Below are positions 43,667 to 52,892 of a stretch of 64,000 nt of DNA, in pieces. The stretch is from Corynebacterium mycetoides (GTDB lineage: Bacteria; Actinomycetota; Actinomycetes; Mycobacteriales; Mycobacteriaceae). The position numbers were made by a program, and so were the translations under genes. The stretch covers positions 496,001 to 560,000 of the forward strand of contig NZ_LT629700.1 of assembly GCF_900103625.1 (NCBI RefSeq), given 5' to 3'. Positions within the stretch are counted from its first letter, which is position 1. Each line of letters opens with the position of its first letter. The notes beneath the pieces are model-generated. The model was not told where the DNA came from, did no database searches, and saw only the letters and a program-made list of their open reading frames with translations.

Positions 43667-44608
43667 TTAGCTTAACGCATCGAGCGCACTTTGAGCGCGC
43701 GCAACAACGTTCCGAGCGAGTTCCGCGGGTTCTACCAGGCGCACGCGGTCGCCCTGGCTGAGGCAGAAGCGAACGAGCCAGTCGTCGGAGCCGTAGGGCA
43801 TGCTGGCCGGCACCCACTCCCCCGGTCCCGCGTCAAGGTCGAGCTCGATCTCCCAGTAGTCCGCCAGCCACGTCGCCTCCCGGCGGATCTCGAGCGCGGC
43901 TCTGCTGCGGTCGGCGAATCCGAAGGGGTCGCTGCTGTCGATGGCGCCCGCGCCCGCGGGAGCCTCGGAGGGCGCGGAGACGAGCGCTGCGTGCCGGATG
44001 CGGTCGAGGCGGAAGTTCTTGGGCTCGGTCGCGCCGGCCTCGTAGGCGCGGAGGTAGGTTTCGCCGTCGCGGTGGAACAGTGCCGCGGGCGAGACCGTGC
44101 GTGTCGACGTCCGCCCGGACGAGGCCGAGTAGTAGGTCAGCTCCAACTGGAGGGAACGGCCGATGGCGTCGGTGAGCACGGTGATGGGCCCGGCGGGCGC
44201 CTCTTGCGGGGTGGAGTCGTCGACGCCGTGGCCCGTGACGGCGGTGCGCAGCTTCGCGGCCGCGGAGACGACGGCGGCCTGGTCGACGAGGCCGGGCATG
44301 GTCTCCAGCGACTCGAGGGTGAGCAGCAGCGCGTTCGCCTCGGTCGGGGTCAAGCGCAGGGGCTTGTTCAGCCCCTGGTCGTCGATGACCGTGATGCCGG
44401 TCCAGTCCGCGACGAGGTCAATGAGCTCCCCCGGACCGCTGCCGACACCCGACATGCTCAGGCGCGTCAGGTCGCGCATCACCTCGGTGTGCGAGTAACC
44501 CAGGTCGCGCGCGATCTCCATCGGGGTCGCGGTGCGGTGGCTGTGCAGGTACGGGATGAGGTTGAGCGAGCGCACGAGACCCTCGAGCTTCGCCGGGCTG
44601 TCCTTCAC
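43667..44608 (-). CDS. pafC: PafC, WYL-domain transcriptional activator
   Basis: PafC pairs with PafB to activate RecA-independent DNA-damage genes in mycobacteria. The 313-residue protein has an N-terminal helix–turn–helix (HRTATPMEIARDLGYSHTEV), a WYL domain beginning near LQLELTYYSASSGR, and a C-terminal WCX extension. In this copy the domain's Trp-Tyr-Leu core is weak (GETYLRAYE). GTG overlaps the pafB stop by 4 nt, so the two are made together. The gene ends 60 nt before tatA. Confidence 0.92.
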   Translation of the reverse strand: MKDSPAKLEGLVRSLNLIPYLHSHRTATPMEIARDLGYSHTEVMRDLTRLSMSGVGSGPGELIDLVADWTGITVIDDQGLNKPLRLTPTEANALLLTLESLETMPGLVDQAAVVSAAAKLRTAVTGHGVDDSTPQEAPAGPITVLTDAIGRSLQLELTYYSASSGRTSTRTVSPAALFHRDGETYLRAYEAGATEPKNFRLDRIRHAALVSAPSEAPAGAGAIDSSDPFGFADRSRAALEIRREATWLADYWEIELDLDAGPGEWVPASMPYGSDDWLVRFCLSQGDRVRLVEPAELARNVVARAQSALDALS

Positions 44609-45552
44609 CGTCCACCTCCCGCGGCGTGGGCAAGCAGCGTGACGACGTCGCGCCGCACCTCCTCCGGCTCAATCCCCGTCACGGCCGGCGCGTAGCTGGC
44701 CACGGTGCGCACGAGCCAGTCGCGCTCGACACCCGCGAACTCGAGCGCGTCCCCGTTCCGGGTGGCCGCGTCCTCGAGCTCCGGGGCGGCGTCGGGCGCG
44801 ACGCGGATCCGGGCGTCGGTGACGGGCCCGCGCAGTACGTCGTGGACCACCTCGGCGAGCGGGCGCGTCGGTTCGTGAAACGCGCCGCCGCGGGCCTGCG
44901 CCTGGCGCACGTTGCTCACCCGCATCGCCCGGAACGCGCGCTCGGCGTCGCGCTCGGTGTCCCAGCCGACCACGTAGGCGCGGTTGTCCAGGGCGACAAT
45001 CCCCCACGGGTCCATCTCCCGGCGCTGCACGGGTGCCGCCGGGGCGGGGGAATAGTCGAACACCATGCGCTTTTTGCCGCGGGTGCAGGCGGTAACGTTT
45101 TTGACGGTCTCGGCGTCGAGCCGCATGACGTCGTTGTCCACGCTGGCCAGGGCGGGGCTGTCGAAGGAACGGGTCGCCCCGGACGCCGCGAGCTTGGTCC
45201 AGCCGGAGCGGGCGAAGGCGCCGAGGCTGTGGTCGCGCCCCAGGTCCCCTGCGAGCCCGAGCACTGTGGCCTCCTCGTCGGTGAAGTCGATCGGCGGCAG
45301 GACGTAGGCGTCCTTGTCCACCCACACCAGGCCGTTTTCCATCCGCGCGGGCACGCCCGCGCGGCGGATCGTGCGCACGTCGCGGCTGAGCTGGCGGTGG
45401 AACGCCGCCTTAAGCTTCGGCTCCTCGCCCCGGTAGGACTCGTAGCCCGCGACGCGCGCCAGCACCCACTCGTAGTCGCGGGGGCGCTCGGTGCCCAGCA
45501 GCGCGAAGGTGAGGTTGGTCAGGCGCTCAATCACCGCGCTATCCGTCGCCAT
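44605..45552 (-). CDS. pafB: PafB, WYL-domain transcriptional activator
   Basis: PafB is the partner of PafC. The 315-residue protein begins ERLTNLTFALLGTERPRDYE, a winged-helix start typical of WYL regulators, and continues with the WYL domain around KKRMVFDYSPAPAAPVQRR and NRAYVVGWD. Ligand in mycobacteria is thought to be single-stranded DNA. ATG 45552 with GGGAGGATGT is chosen; it overlaps the pafA stop by 14 nt. Despite its name and place, it is not needed for pupylation itself. Confidence 0.92.
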   Translation of the reverse strand: MATDSAVIERLTNLTFALLGTERPRDYEWVLARVAGYESYRGEEPKLKAAFHRQLSRDVRTIRRAGVPARMENGLVWVDKDAYVLPPIDFTDEEATVLGLAGDLGRDHSLGAFARSGWTKLAASGATRSFDSPALASVDNDVMRLDAETVKNVTACTRGKKRMVFDYSPAPAAPVQRREMDPWGIVALDNRAYVVGWDTERDAERAFRAMRVSNVRQAQARGGAFHEPTRPLAEVVHDVLRGPVTDARIRVAPDAAPELEDAATRNGDALEFAGVERDWLVRTVASYAPAVTGIEPEEVRRDVVTLLAHAAGGGR

Positions 45553-46966
45553 ACATCCTCCCACTAGTGTCGGAGACCACATTACGCGCGGACGCGCGCA
45601 TATAGTCGATGAGCGCGTCCACCTGCGCACCCGCCTCTCCCCCGGCGGCGAAGGGATCCGTCAGCTCCACCGTGCGCGGCTCGGGGTGGTTGACCTTGAG
45701 GTGCACCCAGTCGACGTTCGTCGACGCCCCCGTTGCGCGCGCCGCAGCCAAAAACGCGCCCCGCAGCGCCGCGCGCGTCGTCGTCGGCGCGTCCGTGGCG
45801 GCCGCCTCGATGGCGTCGTCGGTGGTCCAGCGCTCCACTAGGCCCTTGCTCTGGAGGAGGTAGAACAGGCCGCGGCTGCGCCGGATGTCGTGGTAGGCCA
45901 AGTCGATGTGCGCGAGCTTCGGGTGGTCCCAGCCGCAGCCGAGGCGCTGCCTGAACTGGTCCAGCAGCTTCCGTTTGATCACCCAGTCGATCTCGCGGTC
46001 CACCGAGCTGAAGTCCTGCGTTTCGACGGCCTCCACCGCGCGCCCCCACAAGTCGACCACGCGCGCCATCTCCTCGTTGGACGTTCCCTCGTCGGGCCGC
46101 CGCGTGAGCCAGGAGCGCGCGGCGTCGAGAAGCTGGGCCTGGACCTCGAGGGCGGTGACGGTGCCGCCGTCCTTGAGCCGCAGTGGGGTCTGCCCGGTCG
46201 GGTCGGCGGCGATGGGGCGGATGTGCTCGATGGGGTTGTCCAGCTCGAAGCGCGGCATGTCGACACCGGCCTCGAGCATCTCGATGATCAGCAGCGTGGA
46301 GCCGATCTTGAGGGCGAAGGTGGGCTCGGCCATGGAGGAGTCGCCGACGATGACGTGCATGCGCCGGAAGCGGCGGGAATCGCCGTGGGGCTCGTCGCGG
46401 GTGTTGATGATGGGCCGCGTGCGCGTCGTGGAGCTGGACACGCCCTCCCACACCTGGTCGGCGCGCTGGGAGATGAGGAAGCGCCCCTTCTTGATCAGCC
46501 CCGCCCCGCAGATCAGCTGCCTGGTGATCATGTGCGGCAGCAGCTGCAGCGAAAAGGGTTTGAGGGCGAGCTCGCGGCTGATCAGGTAGTTCTCGTGCGC
46601 GCCGTAGGAGTTCCCGCGCGAATCGACGTTGTTCTTGAACAAGTAGACCTCGCCGCCGATGCCGTCGGCCGCCAGCGCGGCCTCGGCTTGGCGCGAGAGC
46701 CGGTCGAAAATGAGCTCGCCCGCCTTGTCGCTGTTGAGCAGCTGGGTGATGGAGTCGCACTCCGCGGTGGCGTACTCGGGGTGCGCACCCACATCGAGGT
46801 AGAGCCGCGAGGCGTTGTCCAGAAAGATGTTCGAGCTGCGGTGCGCGGATACGACCGGCCGGAACAGGTAGCGGGCGACCTCCTCGGGGCTGAGCACCGG
46901 GGAGCCGTCGCGGAACGCGGTGACCCCGAACTCGGTCTCCACCCCCATGATCCGGCGGGCGTACAC
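45539..46966 (-). CDS. pafA: Pup–protein ligase PafA
   Basis: PafA uses ATP to join the C-terminal glutamate of Pup to lysines of target proteins. It belongs to the glutamine-synthetase-like carboxylate–amine ligases: IMGVETEFGVT with the Mg-binding Glu10, YLDVGAHPEYATAEC with the catalytic-base Asp58, and the C-terminal small domain. Length is 475 residues. A tail of about 30 residues after the family core (LIDYMRASARNVVSDTSG) is an extension. The GTG start lies 3 nt after the pup stop. No prcB or prcA intervenes. Confidence 0.95.
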   Translation of the reverse strand: MYARRIMGVETEFGVTAFRDGSPVLSPEEVARYLFRPVVSAHRSSNIFLDNASRLYLDVGAHPEYATAECDSITQLLNSDKAGELIFDRLSRQAEAALAADGIGGEVYLFKNNVDSRGNSYGAHENYLISRELALKPFSLQLLPHMITRQLICGAGLIKKGRFLISQRADQVWEGVSSSTTRTRPIINTRDEPHGDSRRFRRMHVIVGDSSMAEPTFALKIGSTLLIIEMLEAGVDMPRFELDNPIEHIRPIAADPTGQTPLRLKDGGTVTALEVQAQLLDAARSWLTRRPDEGTSNEEMARVVDLWGRAVEAVETQDFSSVDREIDWVIKRKLLDQFRQRLGCGWDHPKLAHIDLAYHDIRRSRGLFYLLQSKGLVERWTTDDAIEAAATDAPTTTRAALRGAFLAAARATGASTNVDWVHLKVNHPEPRTVELTDPFAAGGEAGAQVDALIDYMRASARNVVSDTSGRMYGDG

Positions 46967-46969
46967 GGC

Positions 46970-47152
46970 CTACTGCCCGCCTTTTTGCACGTAGGAGCGC
47001 ACGAACTCCTCGGTGTTGCTGTCCAGCAGCGCGTCGATCTCGTCGAGGAGGTCGTCGGTGCCGGTGGTGTTCAGCTGGGCCTGGCCGCCGTCGACCTGCT
47101 CGTCCGGGTCGTGCGGATCGCCGTTGCCGCCTTGAATTTGCTGCTGTGCCAT
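46970..47152 (-). CDS. pup: Prokaryotic ubiquitin-like protein Pup
   Basis: Pup is the 60-residue disordered tag. The C terminus is VRSYVQKGGQ, the Gln form that Dop must deamidate to Glu before ligation by PafA; the helix LLDEIDALLDSNTEEFV is the part recognised by the ARC/Mpa coiled coil. TAAACT, which includes the TAA stop of dop, ends 6 nt before the ATG, the layout of a leaderless start. Confidence 0.97.
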   Translation of the reverse strand: MAQQQIQGGNGDPHDPDEQVDGGQAQLNTTGTDDLLDEIDALLDSNTEEFVRSYVQKGGQ

Positions 47153-47161
47153 GGTGAAAGT

Positions 47162-48664
47162 TTAGCCCTTACGCCTCTCCAACATGTCGATGAGCTCGTC
47201 GACGTCGCGGGCGCGCCGCATGATCTCGCCGACGTCAGCGCGGGTGAACGCGTCGACGTCGTCAATGCGGATCTTGCGGGGGCCGGTGCGCGTGTCCAGC
47301 AGCACGGCCTGCCAGTTGGAGGCCAGGACCTTCTCGCCGAAGGTTGTGCTCACGGCCCCGCGGAAGTAGGCGCGGGTGTCCTCCGGTGGCGTCTCGGCGG
47401 CGACCCGGATGGCGTCGGCGTCGACAAGCGTGCGCATCCTGCCCGAGCGCACGAGGGCGTGGTGCAGGGACGAGGAGGGATCGATATCCGCGTACTGCAG
47501 GTCAACTGCCTTGAGTTTCGGGTCCGCGATGTCCACCCCGCGTTTCTGGCACGCGCGGATCAGCGCCCACTTCGCGGTCCAATCGAGCCGGTCCGCTGTT
47601 GTGAGGGGGTCGGGCTCGAGGTCGTCGAGAAGCTCGCCCCACAGCTCGAGCACCTGCTTATCGACGCTCCCCTGTCCACGCACCCTCTCCCGGTAGGCAC
47701 GCAGGATCTCGATGGCCGTGGCACTGCGTCCGCTCACGAGCTGGAGTTCATGGGTGCAGGTCGGGTCGTGCGAGACCGCCTTGATCTCCGCGACCGGGTC
47801 CGCAATCTCCAGATCGGAGAAGTCGACGTCGTCCTCGATGGCGTCGAGGACGAGAGAGGTCATGCCGAGTTTGAGGAAGGTAGAGTACTGGCTCATGTTG
47901 GCGTCGCCCACGATGACGTGGAGGCGCCGGAAGCGCGTCTCGTCGGCGTGAGGCTCGTCGCGGGTGTTGACGATGCCGCGGTTGAGCGTCGTCTCCAGGC
48001 TGACCCTCTGCTCGAAGTAGTCGGCGCGCTGGGAGATCTGGAACCCTTCGCGCTCTCCGTCCTGGCCGATGCCGACGCGGCCGGCGCCGATGAGGACTTG
48101 GCGGGTGACGAAGAACGGGATCAGCGCCTGCGACAGACGGGTGAAATCCGTGTGCCGGGAGTACTGGTAGTTCTCGTGGCTGCCGTAGGAGGCCCCCTTG
48201 CCGTCGACGTTGTTCTTGTAGAACTTCAGCGGCGGGCACGGCTCCTTGTCCTTGAGCACGCTCACGCCCTGCCGGTACAGCTCCGCGATGTTGGCGGCGG
48301 CCTGGTTGAGGACGACGTCGCCGGCGGCGTCGTAAAGCATGGCGTCGAAGGCGTTGGAGACCTCCGGCGAGGAGTACTCGGGGTGAGCGTGGTCGACGTA
48401 GAAGCGCGCGCCGTTGGAGGTGACCACGTTGGCCACGCCCAGCGCGTTCGCGTCGACGACGGGGACGGTGCGGTAGCGGCGCAGGTCGAACCCGCGGGCA
48501 TCCTTCAGCGGGTGCTCGTCCTCGTAGTCCCAGCGAGCCCTAGCGCCGGTGTGCACCGCCGCGTAGGCGACCACCGCGTGGGTGGAGGTGACGATCGGGC
48601 TCAGCGTCGGATCGTCCGGGGAGGTGATGCCGTATTCGGTTTCGGTACCCATAAAACGCGCCAT
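47162..48664 (-). CDS. dop: Deamidase/depupylase of Pup, Dop
   Basis: Dop converts the C-terminal Gln of Pup to Glu and also removes Pup from tagged proteins. It is a PafA paralogue: MGTETEYGITS with the metal-binding glutamates, the catalytic-Asp stretch YVDHAHPEYSSPEV, and the conserved STTFGEKVLASNWQAVL near the C terminus. Length is 500 residues. TAGGTT, whose TAG is the pdxT stop codon, ends 7 nt before the ATG, suggesting a leaderless promoter for dop–pup–pafA inside the upstream gene's end. Confidence 0.95.
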   Translation of the reverse strand: MARFMGTETEYGITSPDDPTLSPIVTSTHAVVAYAAVHTGARARWDYEDEHPLKDARGFDLRRYRTVPVVDANALGVANVVTSNGARFYVDHAHPEYSSPEVSNAFDAMLYDAAGDVVLNQAAANIAELYRQGVSVLKDKEPCPPLKFYKNNVDGKGASYGSHENYQYSRHTDFTRLSQALIPFFVTRQVLIGAGRVGIGQDGEREGFQISQRADYFEQRVSLETTLNRGIVNTRDEPHADETRFRRLHVIVGDANMSQYSTFLKLGMTSLVLDAIEDDVDFSDLEIADPVAEIKAVSHDPTCTHELQLVSGRSATAIEILRAYRERVRGQGSVDKQVLELWGELLDDLEPDPLTTADRLDWTAKWALIRACQKRGVDIADPKLKAVDLQYADIDPSSSLHHALVRSGRMRTLVDADAIRVAAETPPEDTRAYFRGAVSTTFGEKVLASNWQAVLLDTRTGPRKIRIDDVDAFTRADVGEIMRRARDVDELIDMLERRKG

Positions 48665-48674
48665 GGGTACGAAC

Positions 48675-49244
48675 CTACCGGGTCAGTTTCCCGAGGAAGT
48701 GCGCGTGGATGGTCGTGTCCCCCGTCAGCTCCGGGTGGAAGCTCACCGCGAGCGCCGACGGCGTTTCGACGCCCACGACACGCTCCCCTTTCTTCGCGAC
48801 GACGTCGACGCCGTCGCCCACCGCCACCACCTCCGGGGCGCGGATGTAGGCGGCCTCGACCGGGCCGAAGGCGGTGTCGATGCGCTCGACGGCGCTGTTG
48901 ACCTGCCGGCCGAAGGCGTTTCGCCGCACCCGCATGTCGATCACCCCGAGGCTGCGCTGGCCGGGAGCGCGGTCCTCGATCTCCGTTGCCAGCGTGATCA
49001 GTCCCGCGCAGGTGCCCAGCACAGGCAGGCCCTGTGTGAGTGCTGCCCGCAGGGGCTCGAACAGGCCGAAGGTACGCAGGAGCCTGTCGATGGTCGACGA
49101 TTCCCCTCCGGGGATTACCACCCCATCGATCCCGTCGAGCTGGCCGGCGCGGCGCAGTAGGACCGTGCGCGCCCCGAGCGCCTCCAGCATCCGTTCGTGC
49201 TCGCGCACTCCGCCCTGCAGCGCGAGGACGCCTACCGTCACCAT
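48675..49244 (-). CDS. pdxT: PLP synthase glutaminase subunit PdxT
   Basis: PdxT hydrolyses glutamine and channels ammonia to PdxS for pyridoxal 5'-phosphate synthesis. This class I glutamine amidotransferase has the nucleophile Cys in [12 protein letters not shown], the oxyanion loop [13 protein letters not shown] and the His-x-Glu pair in [10 protein letters not shown]. Length is 189 residues. The ATG overlaps the pdxS stop, so the two are coupled. Confidence 0.95.
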   Translation of the reverse strand: MVTVGVLALQGGVREHERMLEALGARTVLLRRAGQLDGIDGVVIPGGESSTIDRLLRTFGLFEPLRAALTQGLPVLGTCAGLITLATEIEDRAPGQRSLGVIDMRVRRNAFGRQVNSAVERIDTAFGPVEAAYIRAPEVVAVGDGVDVVAKKGERVVGVETPSALAVSFHPELTGDTTIHAHFLGKLTR

Positions 49245-50137
49245 CCGCGCTCGGCGAGCCGGTGCGGAGCGGGCAGGTCAGCGACGTTGATGCCCACCAT
49301 CGCCTCCCCCAGCCCGCGGGATGCCTCCGTGACGGCTTCGATGTCGTCCCACGCCGCCGTTGCCTTCACGATCGCCGCCGCGCGCGCCGCCGGGTCGCCG
49401 GACTTGAAGATTCCCGAGCCAACGAACACGCCGTCCGCCCCGAGCTGCATCATGAGCGCGGCGTCGGCGGGGGTGGCAACGCCTCCCGCCGTGAAAAGCA
49501 CGACGGGTAGCTCCCCTCGCTCCGCCACCTGTGCCACGAGCTCGTAGGGCGCCTGCAGCTCCTTCGCGGCGACGTAGAGTTCGTCGCGGTTGGAGTTCCA
49601 CAGCGCTTGCAGCCTGGCGATCTCGGACGTGATGGTGCGGATGTGCTTGGTCGCCTCGGAGACGTCCCCGGTACCGGCCTCCCCTTTCGAGCGGATCATG
49701 GCCGCGCCCTCGGTGATGCGCCGCAACGCCTCGCCCAGGTTCGTCGCCCCGCACACGAACGGGACGGTGAACGGCCGCTTGTCAATGTGGTTGACGTAGT
49801 CGGCGGGGCTTAAGACCTCGGACTCGTCGATGTAGTCCACCCCGAGGTGCTCCAGGATGCGCGCCTCCACCACGTGTCCGATGCGGGCCTTGGCCATGAC
49901 GGGGATATCGACTGCCTCGGTGATGGCTTCGATCAGATCCGGGTCGGACATGCGCGCCACGCCGCCCTGGGCCCGGATGTCCGCCGGCACCCTTTCCAGC
50001 GCCATGACGGCGACGGCGCCCGCGTCCTCGGCGATGCGTGCCTGCTCCGGGGTCACGACGTCCATGATCACCCCGCCCTTGAGCATCTGGGCGAGTCCGG
50101 ATTTCACTGTTGCGTCGGGTGCGTTCGTTTCAGTCAT
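49238..50137 (-). CDS. pdxS: PLP synthase lyase subunit PdxS
   Basis: PdxS condenses ribose 5-phosphate, glyceraldehyde 3-phosphate and ammonia to PLP in a dodecameric barrel complex with PdxT. Asp26 in GGVIMDVV, Lys83 in VMAKARIGH and Lys151 in [13 protein letters not shown] are the known active-site residues. Length is 299 residues from ATG 50137, which follows AGGATGG; ATG 50146 and ATG 50158 are in-frame alternatives. It diverges from pdxR across a gap with a predicted PdxR site. Confidence 0.95.
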   Translation of the reverse strand: MTETNAPDATVKSGLAQMLKGGVIMDVVTPEQARIAEDAGAVAVMALERVPADIRAQGGVARMSDPDLIEAITEAVDIPVMAKARIGHVVEARILEHLGVDYIDESEVLSPADYVNHIDKRPFTVPFVCGATNLGEALRRITEGAAMIRSKGEAGTGDVSEATKHIRTITSEIARLQALWNSNRDELYVAAKELQAPYELVAQVAERGELPVVLFTAGGVATPADAALMMQLGADGVFVGSGIFKSGDPAARAAAIVKATAAWDDIEAVTEASRGLGEAMVGINVADLPAPHRLAERGW

Positions 50138-50171
50138 GCGTTCCATCCTGCTCGCCATACTGGTAGATTCC

Positions 50172-50183
50172 TAGATCCACTTA
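50172..50183 (-). promoter_or_regulatory. predicted PdxR operator
   Basis: On the minus strand the sequence TAAGTGGATCTA fits the PdxR consensus reported for C. glutamicum, which I recall as AAAGTGGW(-/T)CTA. A weaker second match, AACTGGTCCA, lies closer to pdxR on the same strand near 50206–50197. Both lie in the 69-bp gap between the pdxS and pdxR starts. Confidence 0.5.
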
Positions 50184-50206
50184 CCTACCGATTCTTTGGA
50201 CCAGTT

Positions 50207-51556
50207 ATGTTCGCCGTCGACCGCTCGCTGCCCACCTCGCTCCCCGCCCAGATTGTCTCCGGCATGCGCGGGCTCGTCGCCGCAGGCGAGCTCACCGGTG
50301 GCGACCGCGTGCCCTCGACGCGCGAGCTCGCCCGCCAGCTGGGTGTTTCCCGGGGCAGCGTCGTCACCGCCTACGACCAGCTCCTTTCCGAGGGCGTGCT
50401 CTTGTCCGCCCAGGGTGCACCTACCGTCGTGCACCCTGACCTGCCCCGCGTGTCGCCCCCGCCTCCGCCCGTCGCGGCCGCGCCCCATCCCGCGGCCCAC
50501 CGAGCCCTCTCCCTGCGGCCTTCGTCCGGCCACCCCGGCACCATCCCGCCCGCCGCGTGGCGAAGCGCGTGGCGGGAAGCCGCGGCCATGCCCGCCCAGC
50601 CGGCCGACAAGTCGGGGCAGGCCGCGCTGCGCCGCGCCATCGCCGGACATTTGCGCCTGGCCCGCGGCCTGGCGGTCAGCGCCGACAACGTTCTGGTTAC
50701 GGGCGGTTCCCGCGAGGGGTTGCTCCTGATTCTCATGTCCCTCGGGCGCGACCTGCGGATCGGCGTGGAGGACCCAGGGCACCCGGGACTGCGCAGTGTC
50801 ATCCCGCTGGCCGGGCACACCCCGGTCACCTGCGAAACCGACGAGCTCGGTATTGACGTCGCGTCTCTGCCGGGGGACCTGGATGCCGTGCTGGTCACTC
50901 CGTCCCACCTGTACCCTCTCGGCGCGTCCATGCCGGCGAGTCGCCGCCTCGCCCTGCTTGAGTGGGCGGCGACGAACGGAGTCACCGTCATTGAGGACGA
51001 CTTCAACAGCGAACTACGCCACCGCGTTTCCCCTCTCCCGACCCTGGGAATGCTCGCGTCGGAGGCGAGTGTGATCACCCTGGGCACGTTCTCAACGTTG
51101 CTGAGCACGCAGCTCAACGCCGGCTATGTCGTCGCGGACGCCGTGATAGCGCAGGCCCTCCGGGCGACGCGACAGACGCTCGGCATGCCGGTCTCCCCTG
51201 TCACTCAGCACGCTATCGCCCATCTGCTCGAGGGTGGTTTCGTTCGCCGCAACACCAGGGTCGTGCACAAGAAACTCACCGACCGCATGGATCGGCTTCG
51301 CGACGCCGTCGTCCCGGCGCTCGAGGCATCGGGGGCCCTGATCACCCTGGGCCAGGACTGCCTCGGGGCAGACATCGTGGCTGCGTTTCCGACGTCGGAT
51401 GCGCAGGAGCAATTCGTCGGCCTTCTCGCTCGCCGGGAAATCGAAGTTGGGCGGGCAGGGCCTGACCTGCTGCTCAGTTTCGGCCACCTCAGTGACGACG
51501 ATTTCGGCCGTGCCGTACGAATTCTCACCGGCCTCACGCCCACTCGGCCTCGTTGA
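50207..51556 (+). CDS. pdxR: MocR-type regulator PdxR
   Basis: PdxR senses vitamin B6 status and activates pdxST. The 449-residue protein has an N-terminal GntR-like winged helix (about 1–75, STRELARQLGVSRGSVV), a Pro/Ala-rich linker, and an aminotransferase-like domain from about 110. That domain keeps HLYPLGASMPASRR and IEDDFNSELRH, but the segment that normally carries the PLP-binding lysine, GTFSKxL, reads GTFSTLLST here. PLP could thus bind only without a Schiff base. ATG 50207 starts just before the winged helix. Its end overlaps the HNH gene by 23 nt. Confidence 0.88.
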   Translation: MFAVDRSLPTSLPAQIVSGMRGLVAAGELTGGDRVPSTRELARQLGVSRGSVVTAYDQLLSEGVLLSAQGAPTVVHPDLPRVSPPPPPVAAAPHPAAHRALSLRPSSGHPGTIPPAAWRSAWREAAAMPAQPADKSGQAALRRAIAGHLRLARGLAVSADNVLVTGGSREGLLLILMSLGRDLRIGVEDPGHPGLRSVIPLAGHTPVTCETDELGIDVASLPGDLDAVLVTPSHLYPLGASMPASRRLALLEWAATNGVTVIEDDFNSELRHRVSPLPTLGMLASEASVITLGTFSTLLSTQLNAGYVVADAVIAQALRATRQTLGMPVSPVTQHAIAHLLEGGFVRRNTRVVHKKLTDRMDRLRDAVVPALEASGALITLGQDCLGADIVAAFPTSDAQEQFVGLLARREIEVGRAGPDLLLSFGHLSDDDFGRAVRILTGLTPTRPR

Positions 51557-52781
51557 ACTCGTGCAGGGTCAGCGCGTTGTCGTTCCGAACCGGGAGGCCC
51601 CGGTCGCGGCTGACGAAGCGGGACCCGTCCGGGAAGACGAAGTGAATGTCTCCGGAGTCCTTCAGGATCTTCACGAACCCGTCGCTGACCATACTGTGGC
51701 ATGCGGAACAAAGTGGCAGCAAGTTTTCGAGATCGGTCGGCCCTCCATCGGCCCACTCATGAATATGGTGCATTTCCATGAACCGCGTGTGCGTGCATCC
51801 CGGCATCGCGCACGTACCGCGCCACATCAGCATCAACGCGTTTACCTGCGATTCGTTGGCCAGGCGGAAAGATCGGCCTGTATTGAGTAACAGTCCTTCC
51901 GAGTCCACCCTGTTGACCCGGTAGGAGGCGTTGCTTAGGAAATTCTCCACGGCCGCGGACGGCGCGCCGGGGTTGTTTGGCAGATAAGCGCGGCCATCCG
52001 TTGTCATCACGATATTGACGTGCGCGCCCGGTGAGCGCAGCGGATTTCTAGGCTGAGTCAGCGCGATGTTTACTATTCCCATAAAGGCGCTGAGCAGGGC
52101 TTCTCCCAGTGGCAACCCGAAACCGGAGCACCCTGAACTGCTTCTCGTGCGCCTGTCGATTTCACTGTCGACCTTCGCCTCGTCCAGCGCGCCGTCACCC
52201 CCTTCCAATTCGTCCCAATCGACGTCGTGCCATGCCAGCTCCCCGACCTTCAGCGCCGCCATCACCCGGGCGCCTTCTGCGGCATTGAAATCCGCCCATA
52301 ACCCGATGCGTCCGTCGTCACGTGCTTTCAAGCGCACGTAAGACTTCCGCCCTCTCGGCCCATCGCCGCTGCGGAACTTAAGTAACGCGAGCTCAAGTTC
52401 GTGATAGGTCATGCCGACCGCCAACTCAACGAGCTCTTCCTCTGTGGCGGCGGTCAGATGCGGTAGAAGGAGGCGCACCTTCGAGTAGTTGAGGCGGCCC
52501 TCCAGAAACGCATCCGCCAGGCGAGAGAAGGTGTCAAGGGTGCGTGCCACCTTGACGTACTCGTGCGCCGAGGAGTTCGGCAGCGACAGGCTGCGAATCA
52601 TCCACATTGCGGTCGAGCTGGAGCCAAAACGTGCGGCCAGGTTCAACGAATCAAACAGCGCGATCGCCATAAGTACTTCGGCCTTCTTGCGTGTGAAAGT
52701 TCCGAAACCCTCTTCGATAAAACGAGCGATGTCCGCGTGCAATGCGTTCCTGTTACCTAGTCTTTCATCCTCGATCCTCAT
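51534..52781 (-). CDS. DUF222/HNH endonuclease domain protein
   Basis: This 415-residue protein belongs to the DUF222 (13E12-repeat) family: an all-helical N-terminal region (about 1–270) followed by an HNH nuclease motif near 335–385 with CAMPGCTHTRFMEMHHIHEW and LENLLPLCSACHSMV, giving both zinc cysteines and the catalytic histidines. Such genes occur in several copies per genome in Mycobacteriales and are often linked with repeats and mobile DNA; their role is unknown. The gene is visibly less GC-rich than its neighbours. GGGGGT stands before ATG 52781. A repeat array lies upstream. Confidence 0.82.
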   Translation of the reverse strand: MRIEDERLGNRNALHADIARFIEEGFGTFTRKKAEVLMAIALFDSLNLAARFGSSSTAMWMIRSLSLPNSSAHEYVKVARTLDTFSRLADAFLEGRLNYSKVRLLLPHLTAATEEELVELAVGMTYHELELALLKFRSGDGPRGRKSYVRLKARDDGRIGLWADFNAAEGARVMAALKVGELAWHDVDWDELEGGDGALDEAKVDSEIDRRTRSSSGCSGFGLPLGEALLSAFMGIVNIALTQPRNPLRSPGAHVNIVMTTDGRAYLPNNPGAPSAAVENFLSNASYRVNRVDSEGLLLNTGRSFRLANESQVNALMLMWRGTCAMPGCTHTRFMEMHHIHEWADGGPTDLENLLPLCSACHSMVSDGFVKILKDSGDIHFVFPDGSRFVSRDRGLPVRNDNALTLHEFNEAEWA

Positions 52782-52892
52782 GTTAACCCCCGTTAGATTA
52801 GATTGTGTGTGCGATTTTATGGGCATGTTAACACTTGGTCTGGACATGTGCTCTGACCTGCGGAGATGGGGGTTTATATAGCTTTCAAAAAG

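Noticed and set aside
43599..43700. Gene in the gap between tatA and pafC
   Set aside because: The 60-bp gap holds only the tatA ribosome site and leader.
48901..49000. Riboswitch or leader peptide for B6, Mg2+ or histidine genes
   Set aside because: The gaps before pdxS, corA, hisE and the CNNM genes are too short or lack conserved leader structure; no run of His codons precedes hisE.
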